Counted from the stretch's first letter, positions 33,777 through 46,981 are shown. The stretch is 64,000 nucleotides of DNA from Pochonia chlamydosporia 170 (GCF_001653235.2 NC_035791.1:6014001-6078000); one strand, 5' to 3'. Numbers and translations: made by a program. The notes: generated by a model not told the origin, from the sequence alone.

Positions 33777-34898
33777 TGTGTTTTAATGCCAGGTTGTGAC
33801 TGAGGTTTTGGGTATGATGTTGGTGATGGTGAAGGTTATTGGGTCCAGGTATTATGGTATTCAATATAAACGGAGAAGCAGACTGCGCGTTAAAAGTAAA
33901 AAGTAATTGTGAGGACACTCATGATTGAAATATTTCGCAGTTGGATCATTGTGAATATTTATTCCTCACGATGTTACCAGGGTATCTTCGATTGCCGACC
34001 GCAAAAATTAAAAATCACGGACACTCCCAGCTCTCGGGGTTATTCAGCTGTCCGCCATGACTCCCAACATCGACCCGGCTCCTATTTTGTATCTCATTTT
34101 TTTAGCCACGACAACTGGATTGTATGGCACTCATACAAATTACATGGTGTTTCGGGTACGACAAGACAGTGACATTTCCGAGATTCGACACTATACCCGT
34201 TTTGGAAGCTACCGCCAAACGGGTTGCCCGCACTTGATGACGCATTCGGGACCGAAACGTCTCCTCTTTACCCGACCAACCAGCATTTCTCGGTTTGATA
34301 CTGTTCAACACACGGCACGACAGCTCGACAGAGGGAGTACGCACGACCAGGTTGTACGTTGGCTGCTGACGAGGAGACGACGTAAAGGCAGCCTGAGGTT
34401 TTGAGGTGTTTTCAGCTTCCGTGAAAGTCATCATGCGTTGACCCAGTTAAGGTACGTTCCGCAATCATTTCATCATTGACCATGAAATATCAGCTGGAAG
34501 TAGCTCATGAATATTCATATTACTCCAGCTAATCTGGTCAAAGCAGCATTTCTCCACACAGAACCAGTTTCTTCTGATCGCCAACGATTCGCATCTCGCA
34601 TTTACCACATCGGAGACATCAGCTCGCTTCCGTCTCCGAGCTTCTCAGCACAAACCCGGTCTCAGCCCTATGAACGGAGTCCCATCACCCATTGCCACAT
34701 TGTCTTGCCACCATTAGTTCGATGCTATTTCGTTTTCGTGGCATGCAGGTTGCAAAGTGATGGTCGTTTTCTCCACTGGCCTGCTTGTAAACCCGGTTCA
34801 GCCTCAAGGCTTGGCGCAACCTGGTCACCACCTCACAAGCGCTCAGCATACATTTTCACCCGCCGCCAAGATACGGGAACATACATAAAGTCCCCAAG
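33777..34898. promoter_or_regulatory. Divergent promoter, MFS transporter / Zn2Cys6 regulator
   Basis: This 1.1-kb non-coding stretch separates two divergently transcribed genes, a transporter and a transcription factor, and must carry both promoters. Short frames inside it have no family features. I could not define specific binding sites. Confidence 0.45.
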
Positions 34899-37447
34899 AT
34901 GTCTTCCGAGCAGGCCATGCCCGGCGCCGGGTTCACTGGCTCCGGCTCGGCACCCGAGACGCTGCAACAATCTCAGCACCCGCAACAGCCTGATGCGTCC
35001 ATGGTCAAACTCACACGAGGAACGAGCTGCGTGCTCTGCCAGCAGCGGAAAGTTCGCTGTGACAAGAACAAGCCTTGTGCCAACTGCGTCAAGGCCGGTG
35101 TGGAGTGCAGGGTTGTGCCTCCCCAGCCGCCAAGACGGCGGAAGAAGCGGCTGCAGGAGAGGGAGCTTGTCGACAGGCTGAAGAAGTATGAGGCTTTGTT
35201 GGCGGAGAATGGGGTCAAGTTTGATGCTATTGGGCATGATTTGAGAGCTGATGGTCCGCATAATGAGGATGTTGACGAGCTGGAGAATGACTTTGAGGGG
35301 TTGAAGACGAGTTCGGAGACTACGGCATCGCCTTCGGCAACTTCACATATTGACAGGTATGTCCTACCTCTCTTTTGCTTGAAACATCGGACGCAAGTGT
35401 TGCATTCTGACTGTTTGCGTAACAGGCCCGGAAGATCGATATTCGCACTTCACAGAGAAGTACGCAACCCTGATACTAGGAAGTACCAATGTCAGTGCTA
35501 ACATTGTCCAGTTCCGTGCAAGTGAGCAACTCGTCCACGACTCCTCTGAAGATGAACCCGACGAGTCTACCATTCACCGGGCATTTGACAAAATGTTCTC
35601 CAACAACGACGGCTTCCCCTTTGTTTTCTCTGGCCGACAACAATCCACAACACACTACCACCCTTCCACCATTCACATTTTCCAACTCTGGCAAATATAC
35701 ATCGACAATGTCAACTCGCTCCTCAAAATCACACACGTCCCCAGTATTCAGGGCCAAATTATCCAGGCATCGTCTAACTTGGAGAGCGCCCCGAAGAATA
35801 TTGAGGCCCTCATGTTTGCCATCTACTCCATGGCTGTTACGTCCATGGAAGACGAGGACATAGAGAAAATGTTCAACCGACCAAAAAAGGAAGTCTTGGC
35901 ACAGTTTTTCGAAGGACTGCAACAAGCGTTGCTCAATGCTGGGTTCATGAGGTTCAACGACTTTATCTCTTTGCAGGCATATGTTCTGTACCTGGTAAGT
36001 TACAATGTCCCCTGCTCTGTTAACACATACCATTCCTATCATTTTACATTTTGAGCTCCTCTGACTGAACCAGTATGCCATCCGGTGGTTTGTCGACCCC
36101 CGTCAAGTCTTCTGCCTCATCGGTATAGCCGTCCGAATAGCCCAGAGGATGGGCCTGCACCGCGATCCAGCAGGCTTCGGCCTACCACCCTTTGAAGTCG
36201 AACAACGCCGCCGTCTCTGGTGGACTATCGTCGGCTACGACCGTCGCATCGGTGAAATGACAGGCTCAACCATCACGGCCCTCTCCAGCGGCGGCGACTG
36301 CAAACTCCCTCTCAACGTAAACGACTCTGACCTCCACGCCGACGGCAAGGAACTACCAACCCCTCACAACGGCCCAACCGAGATGCTCTTCGCATTAACA
36401 CGCCTAGAAATTGCTATGGCTGTCTCAAGCAACTCCAACCGCGACAGCGCCAAAGTCAATCCCGACAAACCCAGCCCGTCCTCGTCCTCCTCAAGCTCCA
36501 AGCAATCCTCCGTGCCAACCATCCGCATTGCAGGCCAAGACTCACCCACATATACTCTAGACGGGTTCTGCGCCCACATCGAGGGCACATATCTCCAATA
36601 CTGCGATCCCAAAATCCCCCTCCACTTCTTCACAATCACCATGACAAGACAAACGCTCTCGAAAATGCGCGTCATAAACTACCTCATGCGGATGTATGCC
36701 GGCGACGACGACCCCCTAAAGGACATTGAACGCGACAACCTGTTCCTCCTATCCGTCCAAATGGTCGAATACGACAACGTCGTCCACGCATCCGACTCGC
36801 TTAAACAGTTTAAGTGGTTTACGGCACACCACTTCCCCTTCCCGGCGTACATGTTCCTCGTTCAGGAGCTGCGCCAGCGATGCTACGGCCCCATGGTCGA
36901 GCGAGCATGGGAAGCCATCTCGTCGAACCACAAACTCCGCGGAATGCTGAACAATCTGCATAGTCCCATGCACTCTGCTTTCGGGCGACACTTTGTCAAG
37001 GCGTGGGACGCACATGTCGAGGCCTGCATGACCAACGGCAAAGAAGCGCCGTCTACGCCACCGTTTATCGCTATTCTCCGGGAGAGGATTGAGATGCGTC
37101 GCAGGGCCAAGATGGAGAATCAGCCGGAGCCGGAAATGCATCAGGATCCGTTCGATTTGCCTCGGCCGGGACAGCATGAGTCGCCGGAGAATGTGATGAT
37201 GACGCCGCCCAGTGTAGGCGCACCGCTGGGGAGTAGTGCCGCGAGTAGCATTGGCATGGGAGGGACGCCGGTGCATGATACGTCGGATATGGATTGGAGT
37301 TATTTGGTTTCCAATTTTCAGCCGGGGATGTCGTTTGGAGGTGGTTTTAATCCATTCCAGAACTTTGGGCCGTTTGGACCGGGCCAGGGGATGAATAGGA
37401 TGGGTGGTATGGGAGGCCCTGGATCTGGGCCTGGTGGGATGTATTAG
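34899..37447 (+). CDS. Zn2Cys6 transcription factor with fungal MHR domain
   Basis: Four exons (34899-35356, 35426-35459, 35512-35994, 36074-37447) encode a 782-residue regulator. The DNA-binding zinc cluster at residues ~44-70 is C-x2-C-x6-C-x5-C-x2-C-x6-C (SCVLCQQRKVRC, then CANCVKAGVEC), followed by a basic linker PRRRKKRLQERELVDRL that starts a coiled coil. The fungal transcription factor middle homology region includes LQAYVLYLYAIRWFVDPRQV and AVRIAQRMGLHRDPAGFGLP, then FEVEQRRRLWWTIVGYDRRI. The C-terminus is Gly/Met/Phe-rich. The 34-nt second exon is needed: skipping or extending it breaks the frame, and its downstream intron has a perfect GCTAAC branch site. It probably acts in the nucleus, possibly on the divergent transporter. 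Confidence 0.92.
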
Positions 37448-37781
37448 GATGGGGATGACATTGTTTTACCGGAATTCACATGAATGTGACGGGATACATG
37501 ATATGTATACGGATTGGGAATTGTACATATATAATTTTGGCGTGAAGGGGATGACATCTCGACTCCACCAGCCGTACATAGACTCTCTTGACAATATGTC
37601 TGTACTCAAATTTGATGATATGACACATTGCTCGCCCATTATATATAGTTGCCTCCTGTCTTCGTAAATGCTCTAAATGGACCTTAATAATCGGACATAA
37701 CCAACACCTAATGCATGCATCCCTCGTGTATGTGTATCTGTCTATCCGCTGTTTTATATGCTTCATCACCAACCCCTTGCT
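37448..37781. other. Convergent intergenic, nothing supported
   Basis: The 3' ends of the regulator and the methyltransferase face each other here. Nothing beyond presumed 3' untranslated sequence is seen. Confidence 0.45.
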
Positions 37782-38951
37782 CTACCCAACCGGCTTCTGC
37801 GCCCAGCAGTCTACCCAGATGTGATGTGCCTGAACATTCGGATCATTAAAAGCGTCCAGGATCTCCTGTCCAATGCTGTCCGCCTCTTCTGCCGTGATGC
37901 CCATCGCTTCATACTTGATAAACATATTCGCCGCCCATTCTGAATGTAATATCTGGTTGAATAGGCCCATTTCTCGCATCCTGGCATCGCTGTGCCACCG
38001 ACCAATGGGCACCTTATTCTTTCTTTGTGATATATTGACAAATCCAATGTCGCGGAGCACGTCTGGGAACTGCGTCGCAATTGGCAAATTCCACCCGTAC
38101 ACATCGGAGAATGACCCGTTTATCAAGTCGTACAGCTTGTGTAGCGGATGGTGGTGATACTCCGTGCCATCTTCCTGGAAAACGGTGCACACGACGTCGT
38201 GGCACTCGATCCAGCCGCCTGGTCTCAGGTTTCTGTAACCACGTCAGCCTGGTAAATCAGCTGCCGGGATGTGATGGTCTCACTTACTCGTATGCTCTCT
38301 GTAGCAGGAGCTTGGGGTGCCTGACGGTTTGCAGGAGAGACCTGGCATGTATTAAATCTGCCCCGGCATAAATACTAGACCACTGTCGATGCTCGTCTTC
38401 TAAATCCTCGACACGGAACTCTGCATTTGGCGGCGCCCACTGTGGTTGAATTGGGGATAGGTCGGTACCGATTACCCGGGCACTGGGATATTTCTCAGCG
38501 ACTTCAACGGGCTGTCAATAACAACAAAAGTCGACTGAGTATCCACACTGGAGGGGAATGAAGAATTATCGCACGTACCATCTAACGCCCAATACCCAGC
38601 GCCTGTCCCTAAGTCGACAACCTTTTGAGGGTTGTCAGGGATCGGTGCTATGAACAGTTTCCCATCCAGGATGTAGTCGGAGAATAGCTTGTGTTTCATG
38701 CCTTCCCTCATCTGCTCGGCTTCATCGTTGGGCATACCATATCGGTTGTGAGCTAAACTTTGGTATCGTCTGTGGTACTTGTCAGTTGCGCTGCTTGAGT
38801 CCAAAGCGCTTGGGATCCCAGCTTACCTGCCATGTTCATAGGAATAGATTAGACGAGCAGTGTGTATTGAAGTGAACTCGGAAAGAACAAAAGATTCATC
38901 ATAGTCGGAGGTAGCCTCTTCATCATCATCAGAAGCGTGCCGCGGATCCAT
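37782..38951 (-). CDS. LaeA-like SAM-dependent methyltransferase
   Basis: Four exons (38951-38827, 38769-38579, 38501-38288, 38232-37782; introns of 57, 77 and 55 nt) encode a 326-residue class I methyltransferase of the fungal LaeA-like group. The first residues are acidic (DDDEEATSDYDES); next come YSYEHGRRYQSLAHNRYGMP and LFIAPIPDNPQKVVDLGTGA, the SAM-binding motif I, then VIGTDLSPIQPQW (motif post I). Downstream GGWIECHDV matches the usual E-containing motif. The third exon uses the acceptor GAAG, the only one that gives ALDVAEKYPSARVIGTD. Members of this group include the global regulator of secondary metabolism LaeA and many metabolite methyltransferases; this one is a paralogue of unknown substrate. 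Confidence 0.9.
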
Positions 38952-41576
38952 GTCTGGATATTCTGTGTGGAAGAGAAAACAGTGGAGTCTGACTGGATGA
39001 GTCTCGGCAGTGAGGCTCAGGAACCGAATGTCGAGTCGACGCCAGCGTGAGCAAGGCGGAGGCGACCGCTGACGCTGCAAACCGTCACGGCCGGTTGGGA
39101 AGATGATCAATGTCAAATGATTGGGAGGGATGCCGAGTCAATTATGGCATTTGGGAGCTTTGCGCACTCAGCCCGAGATGGAAAGGTTAGAGGATTGACC
39201 CACAGGAATGATTCGATCCAAGAACAGCCGATTTGACTCTTCATGACAAGCAAGAGAGGGGCCAAGAGAGTTGTGTGAGTGGGATGGCGTTCCAGCGGTC
39301 CCAGCAATTCGGGACGGATGTGGGGAGCAGAATTCTTTGGTCTGGTCTGGTGGGAGGTGAAAAGTGAGGAAGCTTGAAGAACAGGGTTCAACGTTTGTTC
39401 GTTCTGGGTCTAAATCTCGGAGTTGTATGGTTTCGGCAGGCGAGCGAGTGGCGTGCGCAACAAGGGAACAATGAGTCCTCAAAAGCATGTGCTGCTCATG
39501 CCTTCAAATGCTTTTCCCAGCAAAGACAAACGGCTACGACTGCCCTCGATACTAAAAAAAGACGGCGAGTTGTTGACATGACCTGTTCGAGGGTATTGTC
39601 ATGTTACAAAGTGAGACATGACCAAGCGGCCTGGAATCCGATCCAGCTGGTCGGAATCCCCCCATATCTATCGAAAACAGTGAGCCTAACCGGAAAAGCG
39701 TGAAATGGGCTTTTGGGGCTTGCGATCAAACAAGGCACCAGATTTCGCAAGGTTGCTTCGCGGAAAGCCACTACGGCTAGCGGTCCAAGCCTAAACCAAA
39801 TCCCGAGAAAGCTCATTTCATGGCGTTTCTGGGGAAAACGGGATGGCTGAGGTGGTGCCCATCAATGCTCAGCACAGAACAGCCTGCGCTGATGGACGTC
39901 CATTTTTATGTGATGGCTTCCCGGGCGCTATCAGACATCCATATAATTAGTTGCTTTTTGTGAGCAACTCGAGCTCTTTCGAACAGACCAGGGGCGCGAA
40001 ATTGATCATATTGTTTGGTTAACTGGCAAACGTGTTTTCATCGGATTCGCCTCACGTAGTTTGGAAAGAATGCAGTTTGTATTTCCGCGGTGTTCCTCTC
40101 CTCGAAGCAACAACATGAGCAACTGCGGTGTAGGAACTCATCCATGGACTTAGAGGAACCTATTCAGTCGACCCATCACCCGGAAGCCAATGCTCAAAAT
40201 GATCAATGTGAGAGCTTGTTTCGTTGTGGAACTGGCTCAATGTCTTGCGGTCTGATATGCCCGTCGGTAACGGGTTGGCAGAAAATTGCTCTCCCATTGC
40301 AAAGAGCCATACGCCCATTTCACTGTGAAAAATTTGAGTGTTCAAAGCGGCCCGACACTTGCCATGATAGGTTGCTTGGTCTGCATCCACAACGATGGCC
40401 GAAAAAAGCGGTGACCCCTTGACATCGAAAGAGCAGAGTCAATCGTCATAAACGCCGGTCTTTCGGACGATCGGGACGAAAGGATCAATCTCAAAGACGT
40501 GCCACGTTCGCCTTGATGACTATAATCCTTAGCACGCGGTTCAAAACTTCTCACCTAATTTGGGGAATTGAGTCTTGAGGTGAAGACAGCCGACGACCAA
40601 CATCCATTGAGTTCGCCATGCGTATTAAAACAATTAGCTGGTGAATTTGGGGGATTTTTCGTTCAGTAGGACTTGGTGCATGCTCTGACTTGGTTTCTTC
40701 CGTGCTGCCAAAAATATCAACGTGTAGGAAATATCCGCGTTGGTTGTGTTCTGCCTGTTGTGGTTGACAGGTCATCGGATGTTTTGGCTCCCACCAGACC
40801 AGATTCTCGTCGCTCTCAGAAATCAATTTCCATTCATGTCGTCTGCAGGTGACCCGTTCAGTCCGTGCCGTTCTTGAACATTTAATGTTGAAATTTGATC
40901 CATGGGGGACATGTGCACCAGCCACTCACGGTTCGCTACCTGCCTGGTCTCAGGGTGGTACCTGCCAATTCGGCCAGGATGATATTGAGTCTTGACACCA
41001 GTCTGGTTTGAATTGCATCAGATGATTGGAGGCAGGTGCCACCTCTGCTTGCTCAGCCTGCGAACTCAATTGGGAGCTTTTGGACTGGTGCTTCCTTCCT
41101 GACCCTGGCTTGTCGGTTGAATCGGGCCCCGCCTTCCCGACGCCAAGTAGCTCGTCGCGCGCTGTAAGTGGCAGGCGCGTCCATGGCCTTGCACACCGCG
41201 TTCCTTGTCCATAAACACTTGGGAATCAGACAAGACATTTTGTCGACTCTAGCCACCATTCTCAACAGTCGTCGTTGCTGCGTGCTTGATAACGTAGCTC
41301 TTTCACGCCAAGAGCGCGACTGGGCAACTCCTAGCATCACCATTATCGCCGTTTATCGCCTCGTGCTCATTTTGGTATTATTTGAGATCATTAAGGCGCC
41401 TACGCCATCCCCAAGTCCCACCTTTGAACTTTCTGCACACTTAACGCGCCAACGTACGAGTCGCGTCAGTCAATCCAAATCGACGATATCACCACTACAA
41501 CAACTCCGAAACCCTTCCCATGCTCCATGCATCCGCCGACGCAATTCAATCGGCCCCTGTGTAGAAATTCGCCGCC
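38952..41576. other. 2.6-kb divergent intergenic
   Basis: The methyltransferase and CDC45 diverge from this stretch. Several frames of 90-125 codons occur on both strands but show no family features and overlap each other. A TCTGG repeat lies near 39340. Confidence 0.4.
39339..39353. repeat. TCTGG pentamer repeat
   Basis: GGTCTGGTCTGGTG contains two consecutive TCTGG units, the same pentamer found at four other intergenic places in the window. Confidence 0.65.
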
Positions 41577-44258
41577 ATGTATCTGCCACGGTCGCTAATT
41601 TCGAAGCTCTACACCCACCTCCAGACGACATGCCATCCGTTATCACCACCAGTTCTGATTCTTGTTGCCCTCGAACCTGATGCTCTGTGTGGCTGTCGCA
41701 TCCTCACTCGGCTGCTCAAACATGACTATATACCGCACAAGATTCAGCCCGTTGCGGGCTACAGCGATCTCGAAAAGGCAGGCAAAGAACTCGTTACGCC
41801 CATGATGGAAAGCCAAGGCGGTAGCGGAGGTGTAGTAGTATGTTTGGGCGTCGGAGGCATGGTCGATTTAGGCCCATTACTTGGTCTTGAGCAAGATGGC
41901 GAAGACGCGCCGTACAGCGGCGTGGAAGTTTGGGTTATAGACGCACATCGCCCATGGAATCTTGGTAATGTCTTTGGTGGCTTTCCACTTCAGACTGCTG
42001 CTGGAGAAGAAAGTTCGTATCAGTCCCGGACACCGATTGGCATATCTGGTGGCCAACTTGGTCGTGCATATAAATCAGGCAGAGGTGGCATCGTGGTTTT
42101 TGACGACGGCGACATTGAAGAGGAGCTGACAAAGGAGCGCGACGCGTATCTCGCATTGGTTGATATGCCGGATATTGACGATGACCACGACAGACTGGGA
42201 GACACAGATGACGAGGATGAAGAACATTATTCAGAACTCGAACCATCACGCGCGGGACAAAAGAGAAAGAGTTGGTCAGACGGACACGACGACGAATCCA
42301 CAGATGATGAGGATCGTCCCCATCAACGGCGACGAAGCAACTCGGTAAGACGAATTTCATGATGCTGCTGTCTCATCAGCTAACACAATGTAGTCCAGTC
42401 CAATTGCCGATTCGCCGCGACGTCCTACCCATCGAGGACTGGTCTCTTTGCGAGACCCCGAAGCTGGGTTGTCTAGTGATCCGATCGAGCCACCATCCGC
42501 AGCACAAGAACCACCCGCTCCATCGGCACGAGCATTGAGAAGGCGGCTGTTACGATTGCGTCAAGAAAAGGAATCAGTTCTTCACAAGTACTACCGGATG
42601 GGTTCTTCATTTGCCGAGCCTATTTCGTCCATGATGTACTCCTTGGCGTCAGAGTTAGGTCGGGAGGACAATGATCTCCTTTGGCTGACCATTGTCGGAG
42701 TCACCTCCATGGAATTATATGGCCGATCATCCGCAGGTGTTGCGGCACCTATTCGCGCCAACGACACAAGCAGACCCTCGGGCTGGATGGGCGTCAGAGG
42801 AGCAAGGCTGCGCCAACTACTCCGGGACGAAGTTCGACGTTTAAATCCCCCCGAAGTCACCAATGGTCGAGTAGCGCCGGAAAACACGGGCGTCATTCCA
42901 ACAACGGCCAGAAATCCCGAAGATACCGGAATTCGACTGTCTCCTGAGCCCAGGTTCCTCCTTATCCGACACTGGAGCCTGTATGATAGCATGCTGCACT
43001 CGCCGTACCTCTTTTCGCGTCTGAAAACCTGGAGCGAGACGGGTATTAAGCGACTGCATAAACTTCTGGCAAAGATGGGTGTAAGTTTAGCACAATGTAA
43101 GCAGAGCTACACCCATATGGACATGATGCTGAAGCGTGAGCTGCGAGCCAAACTATTGAAATATGGCTCCCTTTACAACTTGGATGAAATGGTGCCGGCA
43201 GTGGATACGGATGGCAAGGACCGGGCGGGTGCCAAAGACGGCTGGGGGTTTGTAAGAAGCTGGGGGTGGAGGGCAACGCTCAGTGCTCAAGACGTTGGAG
43301 TCGTAATTGGTGCTTTATTAGAAGTTGGCAAGCATGGACACACAGCCGAGGCTTCCATAGCGGCTAGCCAACTTGTCCGCGAGGTCGAGGAGGACGTGGA
43401 ATTCGCTGCCCAAGCGGAAGAATGGGTTGGTCGGTTTTGGGAGGCTTATGATGCATTGGAAGAGTACGCTATTGCCTCTATATTGCCCGACACTGTGAAC
43501 GGCAAAGTTGCTAACCATCACTGAACAGCATTGACTCGCTAAAAGCTGGTCTTCCAACAGCACAATTTCTACATCGCGCCATATACCGCACCGGCACTTC
43601 GCTCATCAACAAGAAGCAGATCAAGCATCTGCGCGCATTCCGCATGTGCGTTGTGAAAGACGGACCGGACGTAGCCTTGTTCACCCATCCTGCAGCCTTA
43701 ACGAAACTGTCATTGTGGATAGGGGAGGCGCTCGCAGAACAAGAGCGAGAAGCGCATGGGAAGCTGTCTCATGGCGGACGAGGTACGCCACTAGTGGTTG
43801 CAAGTCTAAATGAGAAACGCAGTGTCTACATTGTAGTTGGGACGGGGGGAGGTGGAGGGCCAGACACTACATTCCTCAATCGCGAAGCAGCAAAACGGCG
43901 ACGAGCAGAAAAAGAAACAAAGGCCAAGGAGAAGGAAGCTGCACGGCTGGTGAAAGAAAAGATTAAGGAGGAAAAGCGCGCGGCCAAACGCGCGGCTGGC
44001 CAAGAAGACGATGATGATGAACTGGACACAGAGTCTGAAGCGTCAGAATCGGATTCAGACGACGAGTCGGATGACGGAGACACCGAGCCCGAGAAGGGCT
44101 ACGGGCTAAACAAATTCGGCAGTGCTTTCCAGGAAGTAGTGACGGAGACCAACGCCCGGGTGCGCATCGACAGCTTTGAGCATTGCGTTGTAGAAGTGAA
44201 GAAGGAAGACTTGGGTGGGTTCTTGGAGAGTCTGAGCATGAAAGCCGTGGTTGGATAG
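41577..44258 (+). CDS. CDC45: CDC45, replication initiation factor
   Basis: Three exons (41577-42344, 42394-43463, 43529-44258; introns of 49 and 65 nt) encode an 855-residue CDC45 orthologue. With the MCM2-7 ring and GINS it forms the CMG helicase that opens origins and unwinds DNA in the nucleus. Conserved blocks include ILVALEPDALCGCRILTRLL near the N-terminus (the DHH-like fold), EVWVIDAHRPWNLGNVFG, NDLLWLTIVGVTSMELYG, RFLLIRHWSLYDSMLHSPYL, RLKTWSETGIKRLHKLLAKM and SYTHMDMMLKRELRAKLLKY. An acidic low-complexity stretch follows residue ~195, and a charged Lys/Glu-rich plus acidic segment lies near residues 690-790, both usual in fungal CDC45. The start MYLPRSLISKLY matches the family. Confidence 0.96.
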
Positions 44259-45017
44259 ACATGACGAGACGCGGAATTATGAGATTCGCGGCTTCATCTT
44301 TTGTGTCTGTCGAGTTCATAAAGAATATACAGCGTGCGAGCATGGGTGGTAGCGCTCAAAGTGTAATCTGTTGTTGGATCATTGGTTTGTAGCTTTTCTT
44401 GGCTCGGAGTCATTGGGTGGTTGGGCTGGATATCATGACGATTAACTGGGCATGTGTATGGCGGATATTACTTTTTTGCATTAGATACGCTGAATGACTT
44501 TTTTTGGTGGCAATTGATCCTCGTCGTATGTGTAATGCTCTGTCATCGTGGTCGATTTAGCCGTCAACTGGTATTTGTTAGCACTGAATGTCGGAGCACG
44601 GAGTTCATCAACACCGGGAGATGTGATAATCACGGACGGCGCCGTCGGTATCCTGACAAAGTACGAGCCCTCCAATCACAGTGCTCGAGATGACCAGCCC
44701 GACAGCCCAATTTCTCCATGGCCGAGAACCTGGCTCGCTCAGCCCTAGGACCAGCATAACGTCTTGGCTCTGTAATTTGTCTTTGGCTTGCGAACACGAT
44801 TACTATTTCGCATGGATGCCATACCCTGAGTGGCCCGTTCGGTCTTGTGGGGATCCGAAGTGCGTGGATGAGTTGCGTGTGCCAGCTCGTGGTGATGGTT
44901 GATGTGGCTGGAGCTGAGGAGGCTTGGGACTATTTAAATATGCTTAAACTGCGAGCCAGGAAAGGGTCATGAAGCGGGCAGTTTCTCTCAAAGCAACGAC
45001 TCTGCGAATTGATCACA
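44259..45017. other. Intergenic with hemerythrin-gene promoter
   Basis: Frames here are short and featureless. The right end carries the TATA-like element of the next gene. Confidence 0.4.
44931..44940 (+). promoter_or_regulatory. TATA-like element
   Basis: TATTTAAATA lies 78 bp upstream of the hemerythrin-like ATG at a typical core-promoter distance. Confidence 0.4.
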
Positions 45018-45921
45018 ATGGGTAGCACCGCGAAGCCATGGGTCGACGGACCTTTCAAGCTTATCGATCCCTCAAAATCAGGAGACGCGGTAAGTAGAAA
45101 CTGTTTGTGGCATAGGTCCAACAGAATGCACTGCTAACACGGTCAACAGAAAGGGAAAACACTCACCGGTCTCAGATCCCTTGCAGCTGGCATGTCCAAA
45201 ATTCACAACTGCATCATCCGTGGTGCCAACGCAATATACAACCAAGCTGCCAATGTGTCTGCCCGCGGCACAGCCCAAGATAAATCTGACTTTGTCAACT
45301 TTGCATACCAATGGGCTCTCATGTTGGAAGAGCACCACGATGGAGAAGAGGAAGTCTTCTTTCCGGAAATGAACGAAAAAGCCGGCGTTCCGGGCCTTAT
45401 GGACGGTAATGTAGCTGAGCATGCTGTCTTTCATGATGGGCTAGTCGCGTATAAGACGTACTTGGAGAGTGTGCGTGCCAAAAAGGAGGAATTTGATGGC
45501 GAGAAATTAAAGGGTATCATGGACGGGTTTATGCCGGATTTGCAGACGCATCTGCATAACGAGATTGATACGCTGGTTGATATGGTCAAGTATGAGGATA
45601 AATGTGATTGGGTGGCCTGGTTTGATAGCAGGATGGGTGGCATGATGAGGGAGCATATGAAGAGTGGAGAATACAGGGTGAGTTTTGCTGTGTTCGAGCG
45701 ATTGAGTGAGAGTTGCTAATGAGTTGTAGACGACGATGGCGCCTTTGGTGATTATTTTCCACGACAAGACGTACATGGACGGCATTTGGGCGCAGTTTCC
45801 GCCGATTCCGTGGTTGGTGGGGTTTCTTATGAGACTTTTGTGGTTGAAGAAGTATGATGCGTGGTGGAGGTTTGCTGGCTGTGATTTGTCGTCGATGCCG
45901 AAGGAGTTACCGTTTGCTTAG
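45018..45921 (+). CDS. Hemerythrin-like (HHE domain) protein
   Basis: Three exons (45018-45089, 45150-45677, 45730-45921; introns of 60 and 52 nt) encode a 263-residue soluble protein with a hemerythrin/HHE cation-binding domain. Candidate di-iron ligands are the His of MSKIHNCIIRG, the LEEHHDGEEEVFFPEM block, the two His of NVAEHAVFHDGL and the LQTHLHNEIDTLVD (HxxxE) block, in the order expected for a four-helix bundle. Such fungal proteins are thought to bind non-haem iron and sense or buffer oxygen or nitric oxide; the role here is not shown. The C-terminal exon adds a tryptophan-rich tail (IPWLVGFLMRLLWLKKYDAW). Confidence 0.9.
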
Positions 45922-46969
45922 ATGGTGTAGCGATGGATTTGAGGGCTTGATAACATGATGGCTGGTTTCGTTGGAGGTGATGAGCTGGTTGTTATAGAAT
46001 AGTGTTTATAATATAGCATTGAGTGGATTCCCAAGTATTGATATGCTGGCGAATATGTGAGTGTATGCTGATGGCATGAGCGACTTGTATTTCGCGCAAA
46101 GTTTGAGGGTGACATATGAGAACAGGGGACAATCTTACATTATAGTACGTGTATTAGGTCGACATGAGTGTAGGATGTTCTTCGACAATGTTAGTTTTGC
46201 CTCTTACAAGATAGGAGGTTGCTGCAGATGAAGGCCAATGTCACAAGCTTTGTCTCGTGGATGACGGGACAATTGTGACCATTCTCTCAGCCGCCTCCGT
46301 CGCCACAAGGGATGAATTGAATCGCCAGCAAGCCGTGGACAGCGAGGCGCAAACCCAAACGGCTTGAAACAAAAGATCCTCCAACAAAGTTCTTCTGGAA
46401 CCAGATCCTGGCCGTCAGACGGCTGTCTCAGCGTGCAACAAGTCTTGGCGTTTCCAATGGTAGCATCGCATTCTCTTGATGGCCCTGGTTGCCAAAGAAA
46501 ACAAGCTTCTTTGGACCTACCACTTTGGGCTCGAGCTCACCCGGTATGGAGTGGGTTCAGCGCTAAGGAAGGGGGCTGTGCAAAGCTCAGAGCGACTGCA
46601 TATCGCCAGATGGGGTGAAGGTGGTGGAGATTCGATGGAGAAGACAGGAACAAGCCAAACTTGAAGTTGAGGTCGAGGCATCGTGATGGCAGCCATACAT
46701 GGCATGCTGTGAATACGTGTATTCGGGAGACTCGGTTAGCCGCGGTAGCGTAGTGATGCTGCGCGTCTGATGACAATCCAAGGCGAGGGTTCAGTACTCT
46801 TATCAATCTGCATCACTGCAGGTTGTGTCGACGAGGGGAATATGGTCAACTGGTTATTTGCGCTTTGGTAACATTTGAAGTCTGTTAGCCTCCAGGTGGA
46901 TGCGGCTCAGGTGCATTGACATTGACCATTTGGTAGCAGCAGCTGGTCCTTCCTGCAGAATACCAACGT

Positions 46970-46981
46970 CGTCTGGTCTGG
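46970..46981. repeat. TCTGG pentamer repeat
   Basis: GTCTGGTCTGG, two units of the recurring intergenic pentamer. Confidence 0.6.

Noticed and set aside
34102..34434. 110-codon minus-strand frame in the MFS/regulator promoter
   Set aside because: No motif and it lies in the shared promoter; coding potential is not supported.
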